A DNA stretch of 64,000 nucleotides from Scatosoma sp045644545 (GCA_045644545.1 JAZRHC010000029.1:62001-126000), one strand, 5' to 3'. Shown: positions 33,379 through 41,582, counted from the first letter of the stretch. The notes: generated by a model from the sequence alone, not told the origin. Made by a program: numbers and translations.

Positions 33379-34764
33379 ATGGAAAAGGAAAATAAACAGA
33401 AAAAAAGCCGTAAATGGCTTTGGATTACGATAGCTGTTTTCGTCGTGGTATTGCTTGCGGTTTGGTGTGCGATAAACGCAGCTAAGGGCGCAGGGATTAC
33501 CGAAATTTTTGGGATTGATTTGAATAATATCGACAAGTTTAGAAACGGCGTTGTATTATTTACTTTAATGTTTTTAATTTTGGCGTTGGGGTATTTGCTC
33601 GGCGGTTTGAATATTAAAGGCGTTTCATTGGGTACTGCGGGAGTATTTCTCGTAGCTATCTTGTTCGGTTGGCTTTGTACGCTTGATTTCACGGGCGTAC
33701 CCGTTTTGAAGTATTTTCATATGAGCAGTACGAAAGAAACGGTTGTGAAATATTTAAAAGGCCCTATCCAAAACTTCGGTTTGATTTCTTTCGTTGGCTC
33801 GGTAGGGTTTATTGCAGGACCTAATTTCTTTAAAAATCTTGCAAAGAATTTTAAAACTTACATTTTATTAGGCGCAATTATTATCTTGACGGGAACGCTC
33901 GTTGCCGTTCTTTGCACGTTAATTACTGATTACGGCCCTGAATATTGGGCGGGTATTTTATCGGGTGCGCTTACTTCTACGCCTGGTTTTTCCGCAGCGC
34001 AAGACGCAGCTACGCAAAACTTACCCTTGATTACCTTAGGGCACGCGATTGCGTATCCGTTCGGGGTAGTAGGAGTCGTTTTGTTCGTTCAGTTGCTTCC
34101 TAAGTTCTTGAAAGCGGATATGGATAAGGAACGTGAGTTTTTGAAAATCGGGGAAACGGAAAACGCAAGAGATTATTCCAAATATTTTAAGTGCGAAGAC
34201 TTCGGGTTTATGCCGTTCGCACTTGCCGTAATTTGCGGTTTGCTTTTAGGTGCAATCAGTATTCCCTTAACGGCTTCGGGATACGACGGACCTTGTTTCT
34301 CGCTTGGTACGACGGGCGGCGTTTTGATTATGTGTCTTGTCTTCGGTCATTTCGGTCATATCGGTAAGCTTTCATTGGAAGTAAACGAAAAGACGTTAAG
34401 AGTACTTCGTGAACTTGGTCTTGCTTTATTCTTAATCGGTGCAGGCTTTGAAGGCGGCGTATCTTTGGTGCAAGAAATCAAAGCGGCGGGCGGTGCAGCC
34501 ATCGTCGTTTGGGGCTTTATCGGCGGCGCGTTTATGACGGTAATCCCGATGGTGGTAGGATTTATTCTCGGTAAATATATTTTAAAATTACCGCTTTTGA
34601 ATAACTTAGGTTCGATTACGGGTGGTATGACGAGTACGCCTGCGCTCGGCACATTGATTTCTACGGCGAAAACGGACGACGTTGCTTCAGCGTATGCATC
34701 AACTTATCCGATAGCCTTAATTTTGGTTGTTTTGGCTTCGCAGTTGATGATTACGTTAATGTAA
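33379..34764 (+). CDS. AspT/SucE-type dicarboxylate antiporter or exporter
   Basis: 461 residues, about 11-12 hydrophobic segments in two homologous halves. The aspartate:alanine exchanger (AAEx/YidE/AspT) family is indicated by SGALTSTPGFSAAQDA in the first half and GSITGGMTSTPALGTLIS in the second, the duplicated TSTP motif. The central soluble region is short (about residues 245-275), with no recognizable TrkA-C domains. Family members exchange aspartate/alanine or export succinate (SucE of Corynebacterium). Directly after a fumarate reductase operon, succinate export or a dicarboxylate exchange is a reasonable inference. ATG at 33379 with AGGAG upstream; the upstream in-frame start at 33352 is less likely. 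Its base composition is more AT-rich than the preceding operon. Confidence 0.75.
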   Translation: MEKENKQKKSRKWLWITIAVFVVVLLAVWCAINAAKGAGITEIFGIDLNNIDKFRNGVVLFTLMFLILALGYLLGGLNIKGVSLGTAGVFLVAILFGWLCTLDFTGVPVLKYFHMSSTKETVVKYLKGPIQNFGLISFVGSVGFIAGPNFFKNLAKNFKTYILLGAIIILTGTLVAVLCTLITDYGPEYWAGILSGALTSTPGFSAAQDAATQNLPLITLGHAIAYPFGVVGVVLFVQLLPKFLKADMDKEREFLKIGETENARDYSKYFKCEDFGFMPFALAVICGLLLGAISIPLTASGYDGPCFSLGTTGGVLIMCLVFGHFGHIGKLSLEVNEKTLRVLRELGLALFLIGAGFEGGVSLVQEIKAAGGAAIVVWGFIGGAFMTVIPMVVGFILGKYILKLPLLNNLGSITGGMTSTPALGTLISTAKTDDVASAYASTYPIALILVVLASQLMITLM

Positions 34765-34775
34765 ACTAAAATAAA

Positions 34776-34804
34776 TTCCGCCGCGTAAAAAATACGCGGC
34801 GGAA
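34776..34804. terminator. Strong hairpin after the transporter gene
   Basis: Perfect 12-bp stem TTCCGCCGCGTA (34776-34787) with TACGCGGCGGAA (34793-34804) and an AAAAA loop. The + side is followed by AAATTA rather than a T-run, so it may act as an mRNA 3' stabilizer more than a classical terminator. Confidence 0.55.
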
Positions 34805-34829
34805 AAATTAAAAAACAAGTTAAAAATAG

Positions 34830-34858
34830 TTGCTTTTTTTAATTTGATAGTATATAAT
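34830..34858 (+). promoter_or_regulatory. Promoter of tRNA-Ser
   Basis: -35 TTGCTT (34830-34835), 17-bp spacer, -10 TATAAT (34853-34858), 13 bp before the mature tRNA 5' end. Confidence 0.75.
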
Positions 34859-34871
34859 AAATAAGCTGTTT

Positions 34872-34961
34872 GCAGAGATGGCGGAGCGGCTGAACGCGCA
34901 CGATTCGAAATCGTGTTATGCAGGAATGTATACGAGGGTTCAAATCCCTCTCTCTGCGCCA
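34872..34961 (+). tRNA. tRNA-Ser (anticodon CGA)
   Basis: Cloverleaf with acceptor stem GCAGAGA/TCTCTGC, anticodon stem CACGA/TCGTG around loop TTCGAAA (anticodon CGA), a long class II variable arm and T-arm GAGGGTTCAAATCCCTC. The CCA end is encoded. It reads UCG codons. Confidence 0.96.
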
Positions 34962-34966
34962 ACGAG

Positions 34967-34999
34967 AAGGTTTTATGCAAAATTTTTGCATAAAACCTT
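34967..34999. terminator. Terminator after tRNA-Ser
   Basis: Long near-perfect palindrome: AAGGTTTTATGCAAAA (34967-34982) against TTTTGCATAAAACCTT (34984-34999), starting 5 bp after the tRNA. It probably ends the tRNA transcript and may slow read-through into the epimerase gene. Confidence 0.75.
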
Positions 35000-35008
35000 T
35001 AATAAAAT

Positions 35009-35869
35009 ATGGGTAAAATTATGTTATATACGATTCAAAACGATAATTTAACGGTGAAAGTGAACGATTTCGGGGCGGAGCTCACGAGCGTGGTTTTTAA
35101 AGGAAAAGAGCGCCTTTGGCAGAACGAAAACGGCGCTTGGGCAAGTCATTCGCCGATAATGTTCCCTGAGTGCGGTTCGTGCGAGCTCGTCGTAGACGGT
35201 AAGCTTTATCCTCATTTTTTGCACGGTTTTGCAAAAAAAGCGACCTTTTCCGTAACCGCGCAGGGGAAAGACTTCGTTACGATGGTTCTTTCCTCCTCTG
35301 CAAAAACAAAAGAATTTTATCCCTACGATTTCCGTCTTTCCTTTACTTATCGAGTAGAGGGCGATACTTTGCGCGTTACGCACGAGGTCTACAATCCCTC
35401 GGACGAAGATATCTATTGTGCTTTCGGCTCGCACGAATCCTATCAATTAGACGGCGACGTTAGCGAATACGCGATCGAATTTGAAAAAGAGGAAATCTTT
35501 GATTCTCTTTTGCATACGCCTACGGGCAAGCTCACGGGCGAAACCGAGAATTTCGGGAAGGGCAAAATGTTTCCTTTGCCTGCGGATTTTTTGCAAGAGG
35601 GTAGAACGCTTATTTTCGGAAACGTCAATTCCCGCAAAGTCACTCTTAAAACGACGGCGGGGAAGGACTGTGCAGACGTTTCGTTTGAAGGATTTTCCAA
35701 TCTTTTACTCTGGCGACCGCACGGCGCGAAAATGATTTGCATCGAGCCTTGGCAAAATTTGCCAGATAAAGTAGGCGAAGAGTTGACGGAATTTTCTAAA
35801 AAAGCAGGAATAGAGAAAATTAATCCCAAACAAAAGAAAGTTGCTAAGCGGACGATTAAATATTATTAA
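35009..35869 (+). CDS. Aldose 1-epimerase family protein (LacX/YeaD-like)
   Basis: 286-residue galactose-mutarotase-fold protein. NDFGAELTSVVFKGKERLW at the N-terminus, SPIMFPECG and HGFAKKATF in the first third, GSHESYQL with a catalytic-type His/Glu region, and LLLWRPHGAKMICIEPW near the C-terminus match the LacX subgroup of aldose epimerases, acting on hexose or hexose phosphates. No clear ribosome site precedes the ATG at 35009; another ATG at 35021 starts MLYTIQNDNL and fits the family equally well. Stand-alone gene, C-terminus basic. Confidence 0.82.
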   Translation: MGKIMLYTIQNDNLTVKVNDFGAELTSVVFKGKERLWQNENGAWASHSPIMFPECGSCELVVDGKLYPHFLHGFAKKATFSVTAQGKDFVTMVLSSSAKTKEFYPYDFRLSFTYRVEGDTLRVTHEVYNPSDEDIYCAFGSHESYQLDGDVSEYAIEFEKEEIFDSLLHTPTGKLTGETENFGKGKMFPLPADFLQEGRTLIFGNVNSRKVTLKTTAGKDCADVSFEGFSNLLLWRPHGAKMICIEPWQNLPDKVGEELTEFSKKAGIEKINPKQKKVAKRTIKYY

Positions 35870-35886
35870 CGGTATATCGATAAGAG

Positions 35887-35915
35887 GCAGGAGTAGTTGC
35901 TCCTGCTTCGATTTT
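35887..35915 (+). terminator. Terminator of the epimerase gene
   Basis: GCAGGAG (35887-35893) and CTCCTGC (35900-35906) with a 6-nt loop, then TTCGATTTTTT. Confidence 0.75.
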
Positions 35916-35960
35916 TTATCTAAAACTTTATAGATTTATTTTTCGATTGCTTATAAAGAG

Positions 35961-35989
35961 TTGATAAAAAAATTTTTTTGTGTTATACT
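35961..35989 (+). promoter_or_regulatory. Promoter of the structured RNA gene
   Basis: -35 TTGATA (35961-35966), 17-bp spacer, extended -10 TGTTATACT (TATACT 35984-35989). Predicted start at 35995-35996, the first base of a long-range stem. Confidence 0.75.
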
Positions 35990-35995
35990 AAATAT

Positions 35996-36208
35996 GCTAC
36001 ACAAAATCAAATATTAGGATTGCGGTATTTTTTCCTTTTAGGGATAATTATACTCTTTTTTAATCATAACTATTTTCGAATTTGGTAAAAATGCGAATTC
36101 CACCAATAGTTATGATTAGAAATCGTAATTTCCTTTTGGTTTTGTGTAGCGACAATCGGAGTTTGCGTTTTTCGGTGCGTTGACTTCGGTTGGCGCACTT
36201 TTTTATTT
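35996..36208 (+). ncRNA. Structured noncoding RNA, about 210 nt, shape like 6S RNA
   Basis: No ORF of note lies here. The RNA would begin with GCTACACAAAATCAAA (35996-36011), pairing with TTTGGTTTTGTGTAGC (36135-36150), as a closing stem. Inside, GGATTGCGGT (36018-36027) pairs with ATCGTAATTTCC (36122-36133, UU bulge), then comes an asymmetric unpaired region. At the tip is a 14-bp hairpin TAATCATAACTATT (36061-36074) with AATAGTTATGATTA (36105-36118). The gene ends in a UUCG-loop terminator. Promoter exactly at the closing stem, terminator just after it, and the long bulged rod agree with 6S RNA (about 190-200 nt, RNA polymerase decoy), but I could not confirm conserved 6S positions. It could be an unrelated regulatory RNA. 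Confidence 0.6.
36175..36206 (+). terminator. UUCG-loop terminator of the ncRNA
   Basis: GTGCGTTGAC (36175-36184), tetraloop TTCG, GTTGGCGCAC (36189-36198), then TTTTTTATTT. Ten base pairs including three wobbles. Confidence 0.8.
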
Positions 36209-36299
36209 GGGAGAAATGATTATGGTAAACTTTATGAATTCTTGTTAAAAAAGCCGAGCTAAAAATTAAAAAATAAATAATTTATAAGGAGAATAAAAA

Positions 36300-37610
36300 A
36301 TGAAAAAGAAACTTTTAACCTTACTTACGACCTGTTGTTTAGCAATTTCCAGCCTTTTCGGGCTTACAGGTTGTGGTGGCGCAGAGATTGAAAAATCTGA
36401 TTGGAAAACCGTTTTGCACTATTATCCTGCATATCCGACTTTTACCGTGTATGAATTCCCTAACGAAAGAGCTTTAACTTACGTGTTTGATGGTGATTCT
36501 GAAAATGTTTTAGATAAAACGAATTATCACGTTATGGTAAGCAATAAATTTGAAGGCGACGACTTTGCAAGCGCGAAAATATCTTCAATGGATTTTCGTT
36601 GTGGTACAACCAATAAAACAAGAACGCCTATCGGCGGGGAATGGTACGTGAAAAACGAACGCGGCTCCTACGTTGACAATTGCGAAAAAGGGGAATACAC
36701 GGGAGATCCTATCACTACTTCCGAGCTTTACGCGTGGTTATTTGATTGGTCGAAGGACAATTATTCGGCGTTTGAAAAGAAAAGCGAAAGCAAAAACGGC
36801 GTAGTTTATAAAGTAAAAAAAGACCGTTTAAAAGCAATCAATACCGAATGTCAAAAGGTTTATGCAGATTCTACCGTTAGTGAAGTGTGTTTGATTTTTG
36901 AAGTTCTTGGAAAAGACTTGTACGGAGCGCGCTTGTCTAATTCTTCCGATAATTACAGATTAGACGGTATTTCCGTGAAAGATAAAAACGGGCAGTTGTT
37001 CGCGATAAAAAACATTGAAACGACTATTATGCAATCAGCTCACGAAATTGTGTTTAAGCGTTTTAAAGACGTATCTAATTTCACGCTCAAAGGCGGTACG
37101 GGCGTTGATTACGGCGAATACTATTTTACTGAAAACGCCGTAAAAATTTATACGCCGAATAATCCCAACGAAGACCAAAGAGAAGCGTATTTCGTTGCCG
37201 ATTATGAAAATCAAACCGCAAAATATATTAAAAAAACAGCGCAAGGTCAATGGACGACGCAAAGTATTTCTATTGCAGAGTTTGAAAATAGAAAAGAAAG
37301 CTTGATTGACGTGTATTTTGGCGGAATTATCGATAACGGTTATGGTTCTTTTAAGGAATATACGCTTAGATATGACGCGAAGCTTAAATGGTTTGGCGAT
37401 GAAATCCAAGCTAAACTTTCGGGTTATGATTTGAAATATAAAAACTTGACTATTCAATTTGATACTAGATATATAAGTAATAGTACGGGCACGAAAATTG
37501 AAGAAATGTCGTTTGACTACGAAATGTCGGCAAACGGAACGAGCGTCACTCACCATTTTGAGTTGACGAACGGCGGAACGACGACGGTGGAAGTTCCCGT
37601 CGTTGAATAA
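36300..37610 (+). CDS. Putative secreted lipoprotein of unknown function
   Basis: 436 residues. A lipoprotein signal peptide (KKK, hydrophobic stretch, lipobox LTGC with Cys25, then GGAE) predicts anchoring to the outer face of the cytoplasmic membrane. The mature part is beta-rich with many Asn, Tyr and Thr and has no recognizable domain; the C-terminal part (from about 330) reads like a beta sandwich. A good AAGGAG site precedes the ATG. Base composition is AT-richer than neighbouring metabolic genes. No functional partner lies next to it; it may be species-specific. Confidence 0.75.
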   Translation: MKKKLLTLLTTCCLAISSLFGLTGCGGAEIEKSDWKTVLHYYPAYPTFTVYEFPNERALTYVFDGDSENVLDKTNYHVMVSNKFEGDDFASAKISSMDFRCGTTNKTRTPIGGEWYVKNERGSYVDNCEKGEYTGDPITTSELYAWLFDWSKDNYSAFEKKSESKNGVVYKVKKDRLKAINTECQKVYADSTVSEVCLIFEVLGKDLYGARLSNSSDNYRLDGISVKDKNGQLFAIKNIETTIMQSAHEIVFKRFKDVSNFTLKGGTGVDYGEYYFTENAVKIYTPNNPNEDQREAYFVADYENQTAKYIKKTAQGQWTTQSISIAEFENRKESLIDVYFGGIIDNGYGSFKEYTLRYDAKLKWFGDEIQAKLSGYDLKYKNLTIQFDTRYISNSTGTKIEEMSFDYEMSANGTSVTHHFELTNGGTTTVEVPVVE

Positions 37611-37660
37611 TTTAAGCAAAGAAGTATATCGCTTGCGTTAGACGTTGCTAAATAGCGAAA

Positions 37661-37690
37661 AAAAAGAACCTTGCAATCAAGGTTCTTTTT
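37661..37690. terminator. Bidirectional terminator between lipoprotein gene and tRNA-Leu
   Basis: AAAAAGAACCTTG (37661-37673) pairs with CAAGGTTCTTTTT (37678-37690) around a CAAT loop, with T-runs on both strands. Confidence 0.88.
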
Positions 37691-37698
37691 TTTCTACT

Positions 37699-37784
37699 TG
37701 GTGCCGAAGGTGGGACTTGAACCCACACGTTGTCACCAACAACGGATTTTGAGTCCGTCGCGTCTGCCATTCCACCACTTCGGC
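37699..37784 (-). tRNA. tRNA-Leu (anticodon CAA)
   Basis: On the - strand: acceptor GCCGAAG/CTTCGGC, anticodon stem ACGGA/TCCGT around loop CTCAAAA (anticodon CAA), variable arm of class II type, T-arm GTGGGTTCAAGTCCCAC, encoded ACCA end. It reads UUG codons. Confidence 0.96.
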
Positions 37785-37906
37785 GCTTCCATTTTCAAAA
37801 GCTTTATTATTATAAGATAATCCGCGAAAAAAAGCAAGCGTTTTTTCTATGTATTTATAATTTTTTTAGAGTTTTTTTCGAAGTTTATAAAAGCTTGGTC
37901 TTTTCC

Positions 37907-37935
37907 TTGCGATTTTTTTATTTTCGTGGTAAAAT
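37907..37935 (+). promoter_or_regulatory. Promoter of polA-coaE
   Basis: -35 TTGCGA (37907-37912), 17-bp spacer, extended -10 TGGTAAAAT (TAAAAT 37930-37935). Confidence 0.65.
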
Positions 37936-37968
37936 AGTATATACTAAGGATAAGGAAATTCTTTTATT

Positions 37969-40575
37969 ATGGAAAAATTAGTTTTAATAGACGGCAACAG
38001 CCTACTCAACAGAGCCTATTACGCTACGCCCGTATTCACCACCAAAGACGGACTTCCCACGAACGGCGTATTCGGGTTTATTAAGCTTATGCTCCGTATT
38101 ATTGCCGATAAAAAACCAAAATATATCGTCGTCGCGTTCGACGTGCACGCGCCGACCTTCCGTCATAAAGCGTACGACGCGTATAAAGCGGGCAGAAAGC
38201 CTATGCCCGAGGATCTTGCCGTCCAGCTTCCCGTTTTAAAAGAAGTGCTCCAAAAAATGAATATCAAGATTTGCGAGCTTGCAGGTTACGAGGCGGACGA
38301 CGTTATCGGTACGCTCTCTAAAAAATTCGACGTTCATTCTTATATTTATACGGGCGATAGGGATTCTTATCAGCTCGTTGACGAAAAAACCAGCGTTTGT
38401 TTTACGCGTAAAGGGGTGAGCGACCTTTTAGAGCTCACCGATTCTAACTTCAAAGACGAAACCAACCTCACGCCCGCCCAAATTATCGATTTAAAGGCGT
38501 TAATGGGGGATAAATCGGATAATATTCCCGGGGTCGAGGGAATAGGCGAAAAATCGGCGTATAAGCTTTTAGAGCAATTTGGAACGCTCGACAATATTTA
38601 TGCGAACGTCGATCAAATCGCGGGCGCGATCGGGAGGCGACTTGCGGAGAATAAGGCGAACGCGTATTTTTCCTACGAGCTTGCCACGATCAATACAAAT
38701 GCCCCCGTGGAAGTAGAGCTTGCCGATTGCGTTCTCAAAATGCCGTTTCCCGCCTCCGTTCGCAACCGTTTTGCGGAGCTTGAATTTAAATCTATTCTTT
38801 CTATGAATATTTTCAGCGACGAGAACGAAACGGAAGAATCCGAAAACGGCGTGGCGGCGTTAATCGAACCGCCTGTTCGGGAAGTGATTTTAAACACCGT
38901 CGAGGAAGCGATCGATCGTATTCATTCTTCACCTTCCAAAACTATCGCCGTAAACTGGACGGATAACGAATTCCGTTTCTTTTTCAAAAACGAAGGGGAC
39001 GGAAAATCGGCGGTTACCGAACAGCTTGAATACGTTTGTCCCGTTAAGATCGGGCTGTTGGACGTCGGATTCTACGATTATCAATTCCAGCCTCTTTTAA
39101 AAGCTGTTTTTGAAGGAAAAAAACGGGTAATTTCTTATTATTCAAAGGAATTAAGGCACAAACTTGCGGAGCAAGATATCGACTTTTTAGCGCCGTTTGA
39201 AGACGTTTCAATGCTAAAATGCTTATCCGACGGACTTGCCAACACCGACGGTTTGGAATTTTGCTTGAATTACTTTGCGCTTCCCGCGAAAAATCCCGCT
39301 TACGGCGTGTATCGCCTTTGGGAAATCTACGCGGGAAAACTCAACGAGAGAGAAAAATGGCTGTATGAAAAGGTGGAATTACCTCTTTCCGTGGTTCTTT
39401 TCGAGATGGAATGCAAAGGGATTTGTATCGACGAAAAGGCGCTTAGCGAGCTTTCCAAGCGTTATAATAGCGAAATCAACGAGGTTAGCGAAAAGATCTA
39501 CGAACTGGCGGGGGAAAGATTTAATATCAACTCCACGCAAAAACTCGGCGCGATTCTTTTCGATAAGCTGCAAATCGGCGCGGGGGTAAAAAAGGCAAAA
39601 ACGACCAAATCCTACAAAACGACCGCCGAGGAGCTTGAAAAATATAAAGACGAACACGAGATCGTTCGCCAGATTTTGCGTTACCGTCAAATCCAAAAAA
39701 TCAATTCAACCTACGTGGACGGCTTCAAGCCCTTGATAAAAAACGGAAAGGTGCATACGACGTATCACCAAATCAAAACGGAAACGGGACGGCTTTCGAG
39801 CGCAAATCCCAATCTTCAAAATATTCCCGTTCGCACGGCAGAGGGCAGGGAATTGCGCAAGCTCTTTATCGCCAGCGAGGGTTGCGTGCTCTTAGACGCC
39901 GATTATTCCCAAATCGAGCTCCGTTTGCTTGCGCATTTGTCAAAGTGTTCTAAATTGATCGAGGCGTTCCGTCAAAACGGCGATATTCACGCGTTGACGG
40001 CTTCCCAAGTTATGAAAACGACCCTTGATAAAGTCACGCCTGAAATGCGCCGTAGCGCAAAGGCGGTAAACTTCGGCATTATTTACGGTATGAGCGGCTT
40101 CGGGCTTGGCAAAGATCTTGGGATTTCTACGCAAAAGGCGCAGGAATATATCGATAAATATTTCGAAAATTATCCCGAAGTCAAAGAATTTATGAATAAA
40201 AACGTGGAGCGAGCAAAGGAAGAAGGCTACACGACGACGATGTTCGGGCGCAGAAGAATTATCCACGAATTGAAGTCTACGAATTATAATTTGCGTAGCT
40301 TCGGCGAGCGCGCGGCAATGAATATGCCTTTGCAGGGAACGAGCGCGGATATTATAAAAATCGCTATGCTCGGCGTTTATAATAAATTGAAAGAAGGCGG
40401 ATATAAAGCCAAACTCGTTTTGCAGGTCCACGACGAATTGGTGATCGATTGTCCCGTTGCCGAACAGGAAGAGGTGTCGAAGATTTTGCAAACGGAAATG
40501 GAAAACGCCGTTTCATTAAGCGTTCCTTTGACGGCGGAAGTGGGAATCGGGCAAAGCTGGTATGCGGCAAAATAA
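37969..40575 (+). CDS. polA: DNA polymerase I
   Basis: 868 residues. The N-terminal 5' nuclease/FEN domain runs from MEKLVLIDGNSLLNRAYYA to about 290, with GYEADDVIGTL and TGDRDSYQLV. The middle 3'-5' exonuclease-like domain (about 300-460) lacks visible DEDD residues, as in Bacillus Pol I, so proofreading is probably absent. The polymerase domain has motif A DADYSQIELRLLAHLS, motif B RRSAKAVNFGIIYGMSGFGL and motif C LQVHDELVIDCP. It fills gaps and removes RNA primers. It is followed by coaE, a common Firmicutes order (fpg missing). Confidence 0.95.
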   Translation: MEKLVLIDGNSLLNRAYYATPVFTTKDGLPTNGVFGFIKLMLRIIADKKPKYIVVAFDVHAPTFRHKAYDAYKAGRKPMPEDLAVQLPVLKEVLQKMNIKICELAGYEADDVIGTLSKKFDVHSYIYTGDRDSYQLVDEKTSVCFTRKGVSDLLELTDSNFKDETNLTPAQIIDLKALMGDKSDNIPGVEGIGEKSAYKLLEQFGTLDNIYANVDQIAGAIGRRLAENKANAYFSYELATINTNAPVEVELADCVLKMPFPASVRNRFAELEFKSILSMNIFSDENETEESENGVAALIEPPVREVILNTVEEAIDRIHSSPSKTIAVNWTDNEFRFFFKNEGDGKSAVTEQLEYVCPVKIGLLDVGFYDYQFQPLLKAVFEGKKRVISYYSKELRHKLAEQDIDFLAPFEDVSMLKCLSDGLANTDGLEFCLNYFALPAKNPAYGVYRLWEIYAGKLNEREKWLYEKVELPLSVVLFEMECKGICIDEKALSELSKRYNSEINEVSEKIYELAGERFNINSTQKLGAILFDKLQIGAGVKKAKTTKSYKTTAEELEKYKDEHEIVRQILRYRQIQKINSTYVDGFKPLIKNGKVHTTYHQIKTETGRLSSANPNLQNIPVRTAEGRELRKLFIASEGCVLLDADYSQIELRLLAHLSKCSKLIEAFRQNGDIHALTASQVMKTTLDKVTPEMRRSAKAVNFGIIYGMSGFGLGKDLGISTQKAQEYIDKYFENYPEVKEFMNKNVERAKEEGYTTTMFGRRRIIHELKSTNYNLRSFGERAAMNMPLQGTSADIIKIAMLGVYNKLKEGGYKAKLVLQVHDELVIDCPVAEQEEVSKILQTEMENAVSLSVPLTAEVGIGQSWYAAK

Positions 40576-40581
40576 ACAAGA

Positions 40582-40633
40582 GTTTCACGAAATTAGTTTC
40601 ACGGTTTTAAATGTAAAACTTAAATCGTGAAAC
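40582..40633. repeat. Three GTTTCACG boxes between polA and coaE
   Basis: GTTTCACG occurs at 40582-40589 and 40596-40603, and inverted as CGTGAAAC at 40626-40633; the last two can form a hairpin (with TTTTAA/TTAA) just ahead of the coaE ribosome site. A fourth copy, CGTGAAAC, follows coaE at 41252-41259. Purpose unknown: candidate operator or mRNA hairpin. Confidence 0.6.
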
Positions 40634-40653
40634 GAGAAAAGGAGATTTTCGAA

Positions 40654-41229
40654 ATGAAAATTGCGATCACCGGCGGGATTGGAAGCGGAAAGTCCCTCGT
40701 CGGAAAAATAATTAAACGAATAGGTTATCCCGTGTTTTCCTGCGATGATATTTATCGTGAAATGATGCAGGAAAACTCGTATATTGAGCAGATTTCAAAG
40801 CTTTTTCCCGACGTTGTAAAAAAGGGCGAAATCGATAAAAAAGCTTTATCCGAAAAGGTGTTTTCCTGCGAAAAATCCCTCGAAAAGCTCAACCGTTTAG
40901 CGCATCCGTTAATTATGGAGCGTTTGTATAGGCAAATGAAGCAAGCGGGAAAGGGGTTGGTATTCTCTGAAGTTCCTCTTCTTTTCGAGGGGGGATATGA
41001 AAAGGATTTTGATCGGGTGATCGTCGTGATCAGAAACCTTTCCGATCGCATACAAGCGGTTTGCGAGCGCGACCGCGTTTCAAAAAAGAGCGTAGAAGAG
41101 AGAATTTCGAAGCAATTCGATTACGATCGCGCGTTAACCCAACTAACGGAAAATTATATCGTCCTTAAAAACGACGGCGATATTTCAACTTTACAAACCG
41201 CCGTTGAAGAACTTCTATCAAAGCTTTGA
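40654..41229 (+). CDS. coaE: Dephospho-CoA kinase
   Basis: 191-residue P-loop kinase that phosphorylates dephospho-CoA, the last step of CoA synthesis. It begins MKIAITGGIGSGKS with Walker A at residues 7-15; FSCDDIYREM, an LAHPLIMERLYRQM lid-type segment and VPLLFEGGYEKDFD are characteristic. The ATG at 40654 has AAAAGGAG 10 nt upstream; an in-frame ATG at 40627 would prepend charged residues before the P-loop and is unlikely. Transcribed with polA. Confidence 0.92.
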   Translation: MKIAITGGIGSGKSLVGKIIKRIGYPVFSCDDIYREMMQENSYIEQISKLFPDVVKKGEIDKKALSEKVFSCEKSLEKLNRLAHPLIMERLYRQMKQAGKGLVFSEVPLLFEGGYEKDFDRVIVVIRNLSDRIQAVCERDRVSKKSVEERISKQFDYDRALTQLTENYIVLKNDGDISTLQTAVEELLSKL

Positions 41230-41284
41230 TTTTTAAATATGAAACTTTTTTCGTGAAACAATATTTTATTCTTTAATATGTGAT

Positions 41285-41327
41285 AAATCCCCTTGGGCAC
41301 TTTTTAAGCCATAGGGGGATTTTTTTC
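41285..41327 (+). terminator. Terminator of polA-coaE
   Basis: AATCCCCT (41285-41292 region) pairs with AGGGGGATT across a loop that itself can pair partly (GGGC/GCC), followed by TTTTTT. Confidence 0.8.
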
Positions 41328-41500
41328 TTGAAAAATTGTATTATGCCAAACATAACTATTTTGATATACATAATATAATACCTATGCGACGCATACTATT
41401 TTTATCGTTTCTTTCCTTTTAGAATAGGAAGAATTTTCAAAAAATCCCGATATTTCACGGGAAAAAGATAAAAAAAGTAGAAAAAATTCGGCTTATGTCC
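41328..41500. other. AT-rich intergenic stretch with no identified feature
   Basis: Between the coaE terminator and the glgB promoter. Small palindromes (TATGCGACGCATA; TCCCG and CGGGA around 41445-41462) are visible but no gene, RNA or operator could be recognised. Confidence 0.5.
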
Positions 41501-41529
41501 TTGAAAAAATTCAAAAAATATTGTATAAT
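41501..41529 (+). promoter_or_regulatory. Promoter of the glycogen operon
   Basis: -35 TTGAAA (41501-41506), 17-bp spacer, -10 TATAAT (41524-41529). Expected start near 41536, leaving a leader of about 58 nt. Confidence 0.8.
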
Positions 41530-41539
41530 GAAGATGACA

Positions 41540-41582
41540 AACAAAGGCAACGTGTTTTTAAAACTCGCACGCTTTGTTTTTC
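41540..41582 (+). promoter_or_regulatory. Leader hairpin directly before the glgB ribosome site
   Basis: ACAAAG and CGTG on the 5' side pair with CACG and CTTTGT on the 3' side; five T separate the stem from GGAGGT (41583-41588). It looks like a small terminator or a ribosome-site control hairpin. No known riboswitch class recognised. Confidence 0.4.

Noticed and set aside
35996..36150. MITE-like element because of the terminal inverted repeats
   Set aside because: The left repeat begins at a predicted transcript start and a terminator follows the right one; no target-site duplication was seen. An RNA gene explains it better.
41351..41362. 12-base match CATAACTATTTT shared with the ncRNA apical hairpin
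   Set aside because: Short and AT-rich, with no pairing partner conserved nearby; taken as chance.
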